64,000 bases of DNA from Lophius americanus. Taxonomy: Eukaryota > Chordata > Actinopteri > Lophiiformes > Lophiidae. The notes under the pieces were generated by a model, which was not told the origin of the DNA, made no database searches, and was given only the letters and a program-made list of their open reading frames with translations. Made by a program: the position numbers and the translations under genes. The stretch covers positions 181,001-245,000 of the forward strand of contig JBBDHG010000107.1 in NCBI GenBank assembly GCA_037951165.1, written 5' to 3'. Positions 11,701 to 23,700 of the stretch are shown here, in pieces; position 1 is the first letter of the stretch; the number at the start of each line of letters is the position of its first letter.

Positions 11701-14700
11701 GGGTTAGTTGTTAGGTTTCTTCATTGGTTGGTTTGTGTTTGGTTAGTTGTTAGGTTTCTTCATTGGTTGGTTTGTGTTTGGTTAGTTGTTAGGTTTCTTC
11801 ATTGGTTGGTTTGTGTTTGGTTAGTTGTTAGGTTTCTTCATCGGTTGGTTTGTGTTTGGTTAGTGGATAGGTTTCTTCATCGGTTGGTTTGGGTTTGGTT
11901 AGTTGTTAGGTTTCTTCATTGGTTGGTTTGTGTTTGGTTAGATGTTAGGTTTCTTCATTGGTTGGTTTGTGTTTGGTTAGATGTTAGGTTTCTTCATCGG
12001 TTGGTTTGTGTTTGGTTAGTTGTTAGGTTTCTTCATTGGTTGGTTTGTGTTTGGTTAGTTGTTAGGTTTCTTCATTGGTTGGTTTGTGTTTGGTTAGTTG
12101 TTAGGTTTCTTCATTGGTTGGTTTGTGTTTGGTTAGTTGTTAGGTTTCTTCATTGGTTGGTTTGTGTTTGGTTAGATGTTAGGTGTCTTCATCGGTTGGT
12201 TCATTAGGCGCTTGGCTGGTTGGTTTGTGTTTGGTTGATTGCTTGCTTGTTATATTTGCTGTTTATTTGGTACAGTAAGGATATTGTGAATTATTATAAT
12301 GTCTTCTTCTCAAAGTAATTGTTAAACACTCAATCTAGACTCTGTCTATTTGTCCTGCATTAATTATGACACACCTCTACTTTCCCATATAGTTAAAAGT
12401 AAATCTGGTCTTTGTCCTTAAGCTGTCTCTAAAAGTTCTTGACAAATTTAACTGATTTTTGATGAGTTGGTTGGATTACGATGTGGATTTTGGATCAGTT
12501 CCAAATTCAAAATACACAGGCATGGGGAACTCAGGCTCTTACGTGAAGGACCTTTTCCTTAAACGTTGGTGGTTTGGACTCGGAGCAAAACAGGAGATGA
12601 AAATTTAATCAGGCGATGAGAGCTGCTGAATCCTTCCTAACTACTTCTGGGATTCTCTCTTTGTGTCTGCAGCTCAGATTGAAATCATTCCCTGTAAGAT
12701 CTGTGGTGATAAATCATCAGGAATCCATTACGGGGTGATCACCTGTGAGGGCTGTAAGGTAAGCTCATCGCCTCAACCTTTTTTATGTTTTTTTATTTGC
12801 ATTCCCTTGTATTCCCTTTAACGTCCGTCGGGGGTCACACAGTGAGACCAAGGTGGCAACTTGGCGAGGGCGCTCCCTGTAGCTGTGCACAACTTAATTC
12901 AAAACCCCTAATTTAAAAGGATAACTTTACGAATAACGTCCTGCTATTATGACATCAAAACATTCGGCATCCAAGCAGTGTGATATTTTTACTCGATTAC
13001 GCAGGACTGGTTCTAAAACATCCCATCCACCGAGTTAAAAGTGACGCTAGCCACATGGCTAATTTAACTGAAGTTCTGAGTGAGCTGAAATCATTTAGAC
13101 CAGATTTCAGAATGAAGTTGGACATTGTGGACCCCTGTCAGGACCAACATGGCAAACTGGATGGCAGCATTGGAAAGCAAAGTAACAGACGTGAAACAAG
13201 ATGTTTCTTCCAATGCGACATTGAAGGAGCCGAATGCTGCGTATATAAAAACACAGAAACGATGCTGGAAAAAACAGAAACCGCACTGGAAGCTGGTCGA
13301 ATTACTAAAAAAATTTCTTAAATGGTTGAAGTATTAACTAATATTCCTTTTTCAAAACCCTTTTTTGTTTACAGCGACCCAATGTCCCCTTTGCTTTTCA
13401 CACTGGCAATCGAAACCATTAGCCATGGCCTTATGAGCACGTACAGGATTATCAGGTGTTACGATAGGAGCTGCAACCCAAACATTGTTGGTTTTAACTG
13501 GAAGAACTGTGGGCAGACACATGATCCAGCAGTTCTCCGGTCTCTGACTGTGTCTCCAGATCCATTCTTCATCGCTGGAGACTTCCAGATCCCCATCTGT
13601 TGGAATGAGCTCCCCCCTATATTTGACGGGACCCTGAAAAAGGAGAAGGCAGGTTTCGAGGCAAAAGTCCCCAGACTGGACCGCTATCAGGAAGCCTGTG
13701 ATGTCCTGAACCGCTGCACACCTATATATAGTCCTATAAAGTCAAACCTGACACTAGGAATCAACTGTGTTTGGACCCAGTGGTGCCGCCAGAATGGACT
13801 CAAATAGATAAACCCTGTGGTTAAACCTTGTTTTGTCTGTTAAGGCTTTTATCCAAGGTTTTTTTTTTTTTAAATAATTTAAACACCAGGAATAAAAATA
13901 AGATTTAGGGACTGTATTATTTATTGAGTGAACAGCACTTCAGTCAACGATTGTTTCAAAATGTGTTGATAAATAAAGTTGCGTTTCAAAATAAACTGGA
14001 AATAAACTCAAACCAAAGAGTCACAACCGTTACAGCAAACTTTCTGTTCGTTGTTTGCAGCTGCTGCCTATTTCTGCACAAATATGAGATCATCATTCTG
14101 AATAAAGTCAACGGTAGAAAGAAGCCCCCGTAATAGGTGGCATTATTGTTTAAATGTGCTGAAAACGAGAGCAAACACAGCTGCATGTGAAGCTGAAATT
14201 CCTCCTCCCTCAGGGTTTCTTTAGGCGGAGTCAGCAGAGTAACACCACCTACTCCTGCCCGCGCCAGAAAAACTGTCTGATCGACCGAACGAGCCGCAAC
14301 CGCTGCCAGCACTGCCGCCTGCAGAAATGCCTGGCTGTTGGAATGTCCCGCGACGGTGAGCCACACAACTAACACACAGCGACACACCTGCAGCAGCTGG
14401 CCGTCAGCAGTTTGCAAGATTTAGCCTGAGACTTGGGGTACGGTGTGTCCTCTGTGCTCATGCTTGATTGATGAAGTTTATTCAAGGAGCTTCATCATCT
14501 CGCTGCAGGTTCAACTCCACTGTGCTGTGTGGTGTCATACCGTTTTAAATGGTTCTATACAGTGAATCCGTGCAGGTTCTGAAAGTGGAATATTCCAGGT
14601 GCAAACGTGAAACATGCAAGGTTCATACAGTGAAACATTCCAGGTTCATACAGTGAAACAGTCCAGGTTCATACAGATAAACATTCCAGGTTCATACAGT

Positions 14701-17700
14701 AAAACAGTCCAGGTTCATACAGTGAAACAGTCCAGGTTCATACAGTGAAACAGTCCAGGTTCATACAGTGAAAGAGTGCATTGAAGCATGAAGCTGAGAC
14801 TTTGTACCCTAGATTTTCACCAAGCCATGCTTTCTTCACAAAAGCAACATTAGATCTCTGCTACTAGCTGAGTGGAGTCTTGTTTCTCCCAGGCTTTGGT
14901 CTCATCTGGACCAGATGTCCAATAGATCATAGTCTGTGTGCAAGTCTACCAAGACATGTTGGCACAGATGCCTCTGTTCGGTGTCTGCTGCTGAACACTA
15001 CTGTGTGCTGGACCTGCAGCCTTTAAGTCCTGTATGAAGTTCTTCTTTATTTTCATTCAGCTTAGATCATATCGATGAGGAAATACTAGGAAACTTTTGA
15101 TACAGAAGGGAGCCTTATTGGCTCTGTACATTGTGTCCATGACATTCTTGTTGAAAATGTCACACCAAGAGAGAAATCTTCCAAGTTAACCTCCATTCCT
15201 GAAGACCTCAGTTTTATCAGAAATGAGTGATAGACCCCATGATGAACAGCATTTATGAAGAATGTCTATTTTCTTTTGAAGCCCAATCACAGAGTCAAAG
15301 ATGCATTAATCATCAGCGCAGAGTAAAAGCATTATCTCTGTGAATTCTGGTCCAACAAAGATTCCTGGAGATTCAGCAGTCAATGTTTGTATGTCCGATA
15401 TAAAACAGAAAAAAAGGAATAGGGCCCGAAACACAACCACATAAATCTCATGTTGGAGATCGTTCAGAATCAAACAATTTTCCAAAAATATCTATCAATG
15501 ATATTTCTCTATTTCTCTATTATAATTGTCAGCGCTGTTTACGTTACCTTTCTTGTGTTAAAGTTATTGCTTTAGCCAACTCGGGGGGAAATGACACAGT
15601 AGTTGAGAGGAATTAATCTAATTTCCACCTTTTTTGGTCTGTTTATGGTCTTGCATATTGCCGCGCAGAAAAATAAAATCGTGCTAAGGCTATAATTCAA
15701 ACGCAGGTGCAAAACACAGAGGCAGAGGAAGTGGAAAATATGTGAATTTATTTAGACAAAATAACTAAGGTAATTCCAACTATCTCCACATCAAATCCTT
15801 ATCTAAAATAATCAATTATCATTCTTCAGAGAATTCTTGATTGCAGTTACCAGATTTCATCACCATTAGCTTTAGAGACAGTGGTGTTTAATCCACCAGT
15901 GCTCTTCTGATCCAGAGGATCCTTTGTGTGTTCTACTACTTTGAGCTTCTTGGTGCTCGTGGTGTTCTAATGCTGGAGCGGTGAGGTAACCGGAGTCAAG
16001 CCGGAGGTGCGTTTGCAGACAGAGGGAGATGAAGGTTACTATTTGGCAAGAAAAAGGGTTTACAAATAGAAATTGCTGAACAAGACTAACTGTCTTAGTT
16101 GAGGTGAGGTGGCGTTGAGGCCGGGTAATTGTAGCTGAGAGGATTGCAGATTGACTAAGCTGGCAGCCAAACTGCAGCACACCTGAGTCCAATCCTGCAA
16201 TGAAGCATACACCCACACCTGAGTCCTATCCTGCAATGAAGCATACACCCACACCTGAGTCCAATCCTGCAATGAAGCATACACCCACACCTGAGTCAAA
16301 TCCTGCAATGAAGCATACACCCACACCTGAGTCAAATGCTGCAATGAAGCATACACCCACACCTGAGTCCAATCCTGCAATGAAGCATACACCCACACCT
16401 GAGTCAAATCCTGCAATGAAGCATACACCCACACCTGAGTCAAATGCTGCAATGAAGCATACACCCACACCGAGGCTTGTGCCTAGGAGAGGGAGGAGCA
16501 GAGGGCATGCACCTCGCGTGGGAACGGAATATTATACCTTCATTGGATCACCTGTCCTGTCGTAATGAGGCGGTGTAGAAGTGGATGATGTCAGAGGAGA
16601 TTCTTGCATCACCACTGAGGAACCAGCAGAGTGGATACACGCTGTGGTGCTGCCTGTCGGTGCATCTGATGTTTCCTTTAGTTAGCATTAACATGCCCTT
16701 AGCTCCTGACAACAGCTCATTTACCAATTTTAACACCATTACTCCCATGGGTGCAACTACATTCGTTGCTGAAACAACTACACCATACTTACACTAGCAG
16801 TACACCAGGAGACGGCCCCCTCTGTGTTTTTTGCTTTGGCGGCGCTCAATGTAAAAATATCAGTGCTGTAAATATCGCATAATAATACGTCATTTCACAT
16901 CACAGCGGTAAAGTTTGGTCGTATGTCCAAGAAGCAGCGGGACAGTTTGCAGGCCGAGGTGCAGAAACATCGCCTCCAGCAGGAGCAGAGTCAAGTCTTG
17001 CCCCATCCCAGCCTCAGCAGCAAGTCTGAGCCGCTGTCTCCTCGCTACTGCCTCACGGACCTGCCAGAAGAGCTGGGAGGCTACGTAGAACAAGATTCAC
17101 CCGAGGGCGGGTCGGGATCACCCAAGGTTTTTACTTTTCAGCAAGAAAATATTCCACCCTTACGTTACCTACCGTTTGTTTATAATGCATTTATCTTTCT
17201 CAAATAGGCAAACTCTGGAGGAGGAGGAGGAGGAGGAGGAGGAGGAGGAGGAGGAGGTGGTCTCTACCTGGACTTCCACCTATCCCCAGACCAGTCAGGG
17301 TTAGAATTTAGTGGCATTAAATCTGAGCCACTGTGCAACGATGGATCTAGTAATGACTTCTTCCCATACTACTCCCTCAGTGACGGAAACGCATCAGCCC
17401 CAGTGTCTATGGCTGAACTAGGTGAGATGTGAAGGAGAAGGAGTGAAGATGGGTGCTACAAAACAAATATGTTTTGTGTCTATCACAAACTAAACAACAT
17501 TACCGCCCAATGTGAAAGTTGAATTACTTCTCCATCCCACTGAAAACCTTCAACCACAATTCAGAACAACACGTGAGACTAATATGAAGTATTTCCTGAA
17601 GCCGATCATCTATAACAAGTAACCCAACTGCCTAATATTGTGTAGGTCCCCATTTTCCCACCAAAACAGCTCTGGCCTGTCGAGGCATGGACTCCGGCGG

Positions 17701-20700
17701 ACCTCTGAACTTGTGCTGTGATATCTGGTACCAAGACGTTACCAGCAGATCGTTACCAGCCTTTCAGTCCTGGAAGTTGTGGGGTTGGGTCTCCACGAAT
17801 CAAACTTAATAGTCGGCACTGTGAGGAACTAGCCACTCATCCAGGGTGTACCCCAACTATCGCACAAATATGGTTACAAAGGAACACCCGGATGAATGGT
17901 AAAACCAGAGCTTTCTCAGCAGATTATGGTCTGGTTTGGTCCAGCCTCACCAAGCTTATCCATGCACATGTAGTACCTCCACTAAGGGAGCAGGATATGA
18001 TTCCCCGCATGTTTGTCCATCTGCCTGTTTGTAAACAGGTTCTGGGAAAAGAAAAATAACCGATTTGCATAACATTTACCCAGAGGTAGAGTTTGCCAAG
18101 TCCTAGAGTTGATTACATTTTGGTGATTTTGTGTTTTTTGCAGCATATAATATAAAATACATTAAAATAAGAAGCCGTTAGGAGTAGTGATATCCCAAAT
18201 GGGCGAAACGCTCTCTTCCATCTTTCTCCATTATTGATGCCTTTGTTCTTTGATGTTCCTTTAGGGACGGAGTTTGGGCTCAGTCAATTATAGATGTCTT
18301 TGTTCCTTTAATGTTCCTTTGGTGGTGGACCTGAACAGAGACGCTGAAGTGGAATGCCACATTAGTATCTGAGAGATACTCAGTGAGTTTGTTTGAATTT
18401 TCAGTAGATTTTGAGGCTGGCAGTAACTCAGACATTAATGGAGAAATCTCCATACATTTTTCCTACACCTTGGATATTGTTGTGCTCTGTTCCTTTGATG
18501 TTTTATACACGTGGGGAACAGGGAATGAATTTAGTCTAAAATTTGGACTTGTAAAAATCGTTACCTGTTCAAAGGCGCTGAATGCTTGAAGAGAATGAAA
18601 CAGGAAGAAACAAAGTGGGTTCAGAGGTTGGTTTGGCGGAGGTTTGCGATCTCTGAGTGCTTTTCTAGTTTTGACATTTTGATTATATGATACAGTTTAG
18701 CAAATTTTCCAATTCCATTGATGGATAGCCAATGCAAGTAACAAAAGTCACAAACTGCGGCCAAAACAAACGCATCTGGAGGTGTGTGTTTTCTGAAATG
18801 GTTGCGTTGTGGTATTCGCAGAGCATTTTCTCCAACTACAGTTGTTTTCAAATTGAAGGTGTTTTTTAATTTGCTCGTGTTTTGCCTATTTCCATGTGTT
18901 TTCAGAAGCTGCAAGCGTTTGCCTCTGTCAGCCAGCGTAGCTCTGAAACAATGAAATATACATTTTCCACAGAAGGTTTCAGAAGGGGGGAGGTAGAAAG
19001 AAGCGGGGAGAAGATGAGGAAATATTTTGAAAGAGGTGAAGTGGGGCAGAGGAGATGAAGAAGAGTTAGCAGGAGGGAGGGGGCCCTCACCCTGAGTTCT
19101 CATTAAAATCTCAGTGTGGTAATTAGCCGTCTATTAATTGGGACCAAGGAGGACATGGCGGGGCACTCGATGAGGGAAATCATCCCTTTATTCTCCCTGG
19201 AGAGTTCTTTTGTTTCTTTTCCTTCGACCAAAGAATTCATCTTAATTCCCTCCTACCCCGACCCAGAACCTGCATCAGTTTAACACTTTTTGTTTCATAC
19301 TGTAAATTCCACCTCTGGGATATAAAACGCTGGATCCACTAGTCTCAAGCTTGACTCATGGGTTATAAATTAGGTTATAAACATGTTATAAATCATCAAT
19401 GAACAATTATAAGCAACTTACAATAGATTTTCAATGCAAGTTCAGCATCTGGCACCATTTACGTCACTTCTGCATTTATTTTCTGTTGTATTAAATCCTT
19501 AGATCTTACAGCGTACACATTTCACAAAAAACAATTCTTTTTAAGCATGAATTTAGATTAAAAAAAATATGCCTACACAGATTTAGTGAAGATTGTCAGC
19601 AAACTGTAAGATCTGCTAAAACAGAGTACATTTCCAACAACTGTCAGAGGCCTCAAATTCTCTTTGATGCTTTTAATTTCCTTATAAATCCTTGCGATAC
19701 ACATTGTACTGCATCAACGCCTGCACTCTGTGAGAACGTTTTTGCATTTTTTAATGATAAGATCTTTTCTCTCTGATCTGAGATCTGGACTCCGCTCCGT
19801 TCAGTCAGTTTGAACCTGCATCGCTGTAGATTCTACCAGATGTACCGCAGATCTGCAGCTTGGATACAACCTATACAGCAATCCTCCTCATTTGCTGAAA
19901 AACATTTTTAGTACTGTTTGTCCATACATTCATGCTTTGATGAATGGCCCTCTCAATTATGGGCTTGTAACAGCTACTTTTGGTCATGATGTTGTCCAGG
20001 ATATAATCAAAAGAAAACATCTGGAGCCTTTTGTTCCGTCTAACGTGCGACCAGTCAGCCACAAAGTCATCTAGATGTCCATGGCATTTCTGAGACGTTT
20101 CAGTCTGGTTTTAAACGACAGCGTAGCACGGAACTTGTTCTTTGAAGAGTTTTCTTCTTCTAACTTTTGATTCATTCAAAGCTTGAACAGAAGACAATCA
20201 ACTGTCAAAGCCCTTTCGACCTCAGACATAATTTAATGCTTCCTGAGCTTCTCGTGTCCACTACCTCATTCTTTTGATCTCTACCCAGAACTTATGACCA
20301 TAGATGAGAGTTGAAATTTCGATCTGCAGGTAAACTTTGAGCTTTTAATAATAATAATAATAATAATAATACATTTAATTTATAATGCACTTTACATTTG
20401 GATCAAATCTCAAAGTGCTTTTCTCTATGACCCTCTCTTCAACACAAGTGACTGGTGTTTGGAGTGTCATCATTACGGCTGGAGCCACTCCAAACCCCCT
20501 GTCCACCTCACGATCCATTTTCCCATCATCCCGGCGACCCCAGGGTTGAGCCAGAATTTACTTTGGGGATTCATATCTCATGTTGCCTGCCACACCTCAG
20601 GATTGGGGCTTGAACTAACGTATGAACAAGTGCTTGACTTGTCAAGCAATTGTATTTAAAATAATTATGATTGGAGTGTGAATTGCTCCTGCTCCACAGC

Positions 20701-23700
20701 ATCTACCAGTATAACATTTTCCTTTCTGTTGTTGTTATTCACTTTCTTGAAATCCCTACGATGCTGACCTTCTGTTTTACATGTTTTGTTGCAGACCACC
20801 AGGCTCAGATGGTCTCAAAGTCTCACCAGGAGACATGTCAGTACCTCAGGGAGGAACTGCATCAGATGAGCTGGCTCAACTTCCAGCAGGACGAGGTGGA
20901 GAGCTACCAGAAAAAGGTCTGCTTACTGATTTTACTAGTAAAGAGGGGGTTTGGCGGTACTTTCAAGGATGTATTTTGCTGGTGTCCAGCTGTTGTAGGT
21001 GTCATTTTCACACCAAGCACTTGCTGGAAATTTAAGCAGCACTTGCCCATCTTTGTGCCCATGCGTCTATATTTTTCTTTCTACGTTGTTCTCTGCAGTC
21101 GCAGGAGGTGATGTGGCAGCTCTGTGCTGTGAAGATCACCGAGGCCATACAGTATGTGGTGGAATTTGCCAAACGCATCGATGGCTTCATGGATCTTTGC
21201 CAAAATGACCAGATTGTACTACTGAAAGCTGGTAAGCGAGTCCAATCCTGATCAATGCCACAACGTGCATAAACCGTTTTTAAAGTGAGAATTTAAGGAG
21301 GTAACAGTCCCAAATTACTCGCAAATTGATATACACAAATTGATATTGTAAAGGTTTCCCATTTGCTGTGGTATTTGGCACCAAGATGTCAGCAGCAGAT
21401 CCTTTACGCCTGGAGGCTAGGAGGTGGGGCCTCCTTGGATGTCACTTGTTTGTCCAGCACATCCCACAGATTCTGAATAAAGAAAAATTGAAGATTGCAT
21501 GCTTTAAGGAAACTACAAAGGTTAAAATTAGAGAGAAGGAATCTTAGCAGCAGAAGACTGAGAACATAGAACTATCTTCTGAGACAGAGTATGGGAGAGG
21601 TTACCCTTTATACTGTGTCATACTGTTGAACAGTTTACCCCAAACTCCTGCGCAATCACCAGGTGAATCGGGGAGGATGCATCCTTCCTCCCTTTTATTC
21701 ACAAACATGTATTTTGCCTTGCTGTGACTGAGCTTCATTCTTCTTCTCTCCAGCTCATACTTCCTTTTCTCCAGGTTTTTTCCACCTGCTCTGTGCTCTC
21801 ACTTTAGATCACAATGTCGAAACATCATAGTCCACAGAGACTTCTGCCTGACCCCGACCATCAGCCTGTCAATCACCAAGCTATAACAAAGGGGATTAGA
21901 GCCAATCCTTGAATCAGTCCCAAACCACCTTGGACCCATCCCTCACTCCTTCCACATCAATGTTGTCATACTACTCTCATATTTATATCCTGTACTACTC
22001 CAGCATATTTCTCCGTCACTCCTGACTTCCTCATATAATACCACAATTCCTCGCTCGACATTCTGTTGTACACTTTCTTTAAATCCACAAAGACAAAATT
22101 CAACTCCTTTCGAACATCTGTACACTCTTCCATCAGCGAGCTCAAAGCAAACATCCCATCTGTAGTGCTCTTTTTTTGGCCTGACGCCAAACAAATCATC
22201 ACCTCTTTTCGTAACCAAGCTTCCGCTTCCTTTCCCAGATCTTCTGCCCTCACATTGCCCTCTCTCCTCGACACCTCCATACCTCTAACAGTATGTCATC
22301 AGGACCATTATCCTCTTTAAAACAGCTCTCACATCATCCTTACTCATCCTGGAACTTCCTGATTTACAATTGTCACAACTTTCACCCTTATCTCTCTCTC
22401 ATTTTGTTAATTCATCAGTTCTACAATCAACTCTGTTCACTTGTTAGTTCATTTCCATTTCTATCCTTAATCACCCTAACCGGCTGCTCGTCCTTCCCAT
22501 ATGGATCCTTCTGTCTAACCAATTGGTACAAGTACTTTTTCTCGTTCCCTAGTGTCAACTGAGCATAGGCCTCTCGTTTAGCTTTTGCCACCTCACTCTC
22601 CGTTACGCCAGTACAACTTGTGGTCCTGCCTGCTCTCTTAATCTGTTTTGCTGTCCCACTTCTTTTTCACCAAACTTTTCCTCCGTATACACACACCGCC
22701 ATGCACTCACCCCTGGGAATACTCTCCATCACTTCAACCAACTCACTCCAGAAATGCTCCTTCTCTTCCAACTCAAACCAACTTGTGGGGCAGAAGCACC
22801 GACAACATTCATCATCACACCTCCAATTTCTTCATTCCTACTCATCACTCTGACTGACAATCTCTTCCTCTCCAGAACACTCTTGACATACTTTTCCTTC
22901 AGTATCACCCCTACCCCAAACATCCCCCCATCCACCCCATAATACAAACGTTTCTGCCGTCCTCCAGCGCTTCTAATGTTGCTGCCTTTGCACTTGGCAT
23001 CTACCTTCCTTATTACCACCATATCATATTTCCCATACTTTATCATTTTGCATCATATCGTCTATGAGCTCACTGAGTCATCACATCAGTATATATGCTG
23101 ATGTGATTTTTCATATATGGGAACAATCTCGTTTCAGCTGATAATCCATCGCACCGAGCAGATAACAATCAGTGAGTCATTAAATAACCATTAGATTTGA
23201 TATCACTGTATTGGACATTCATCATCTGCGTCTCTGTGTTTTCTCGTCCAGGCTCTCTGGAGGTTGTCTTCATCCGGATGTGCCGCATGTTTGACTGTCA
23301 GAACAACACTGTCTACTTCAATGGGAAATTTGCAGGTCCTGATGTCTTTAAAGCATCAGGTGATGTCACTCTAACAGTCTCATCTTTAAATAATAAAAAC
23401 ATCACAAAAATTAACCTGCAGTCTGAAAGACATGTTCTTGTCCTCATTTTTTATTTTGAATACTCTTGATCTTCTTGGATAGTTCATTTTCCGTCATACT
23501 CCAACATGGTTCATGCCGGGCTCAGAAGATGAAATTGTAGCCTGCCATTAAAATGATCTGGTTATTGCAAACAAATTCCCTACACCAGGCCAGTGTGAAA
23601 TGTGACATTTAACTTTCTGTGATTATGTTTTTGAGCCAAAAGGAAATGATAATTAGATAATTGTTTGATAATGGTTTTGTCACATTCACAACATACTTGA

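Noticed and set aside
11542..12207. 221-residue open frame as a new repeat protein
   Set aside because: The 39-bp tandem unit is a multiple of three, so an open frame is expected. No domain, signal peptide or splice evidence.
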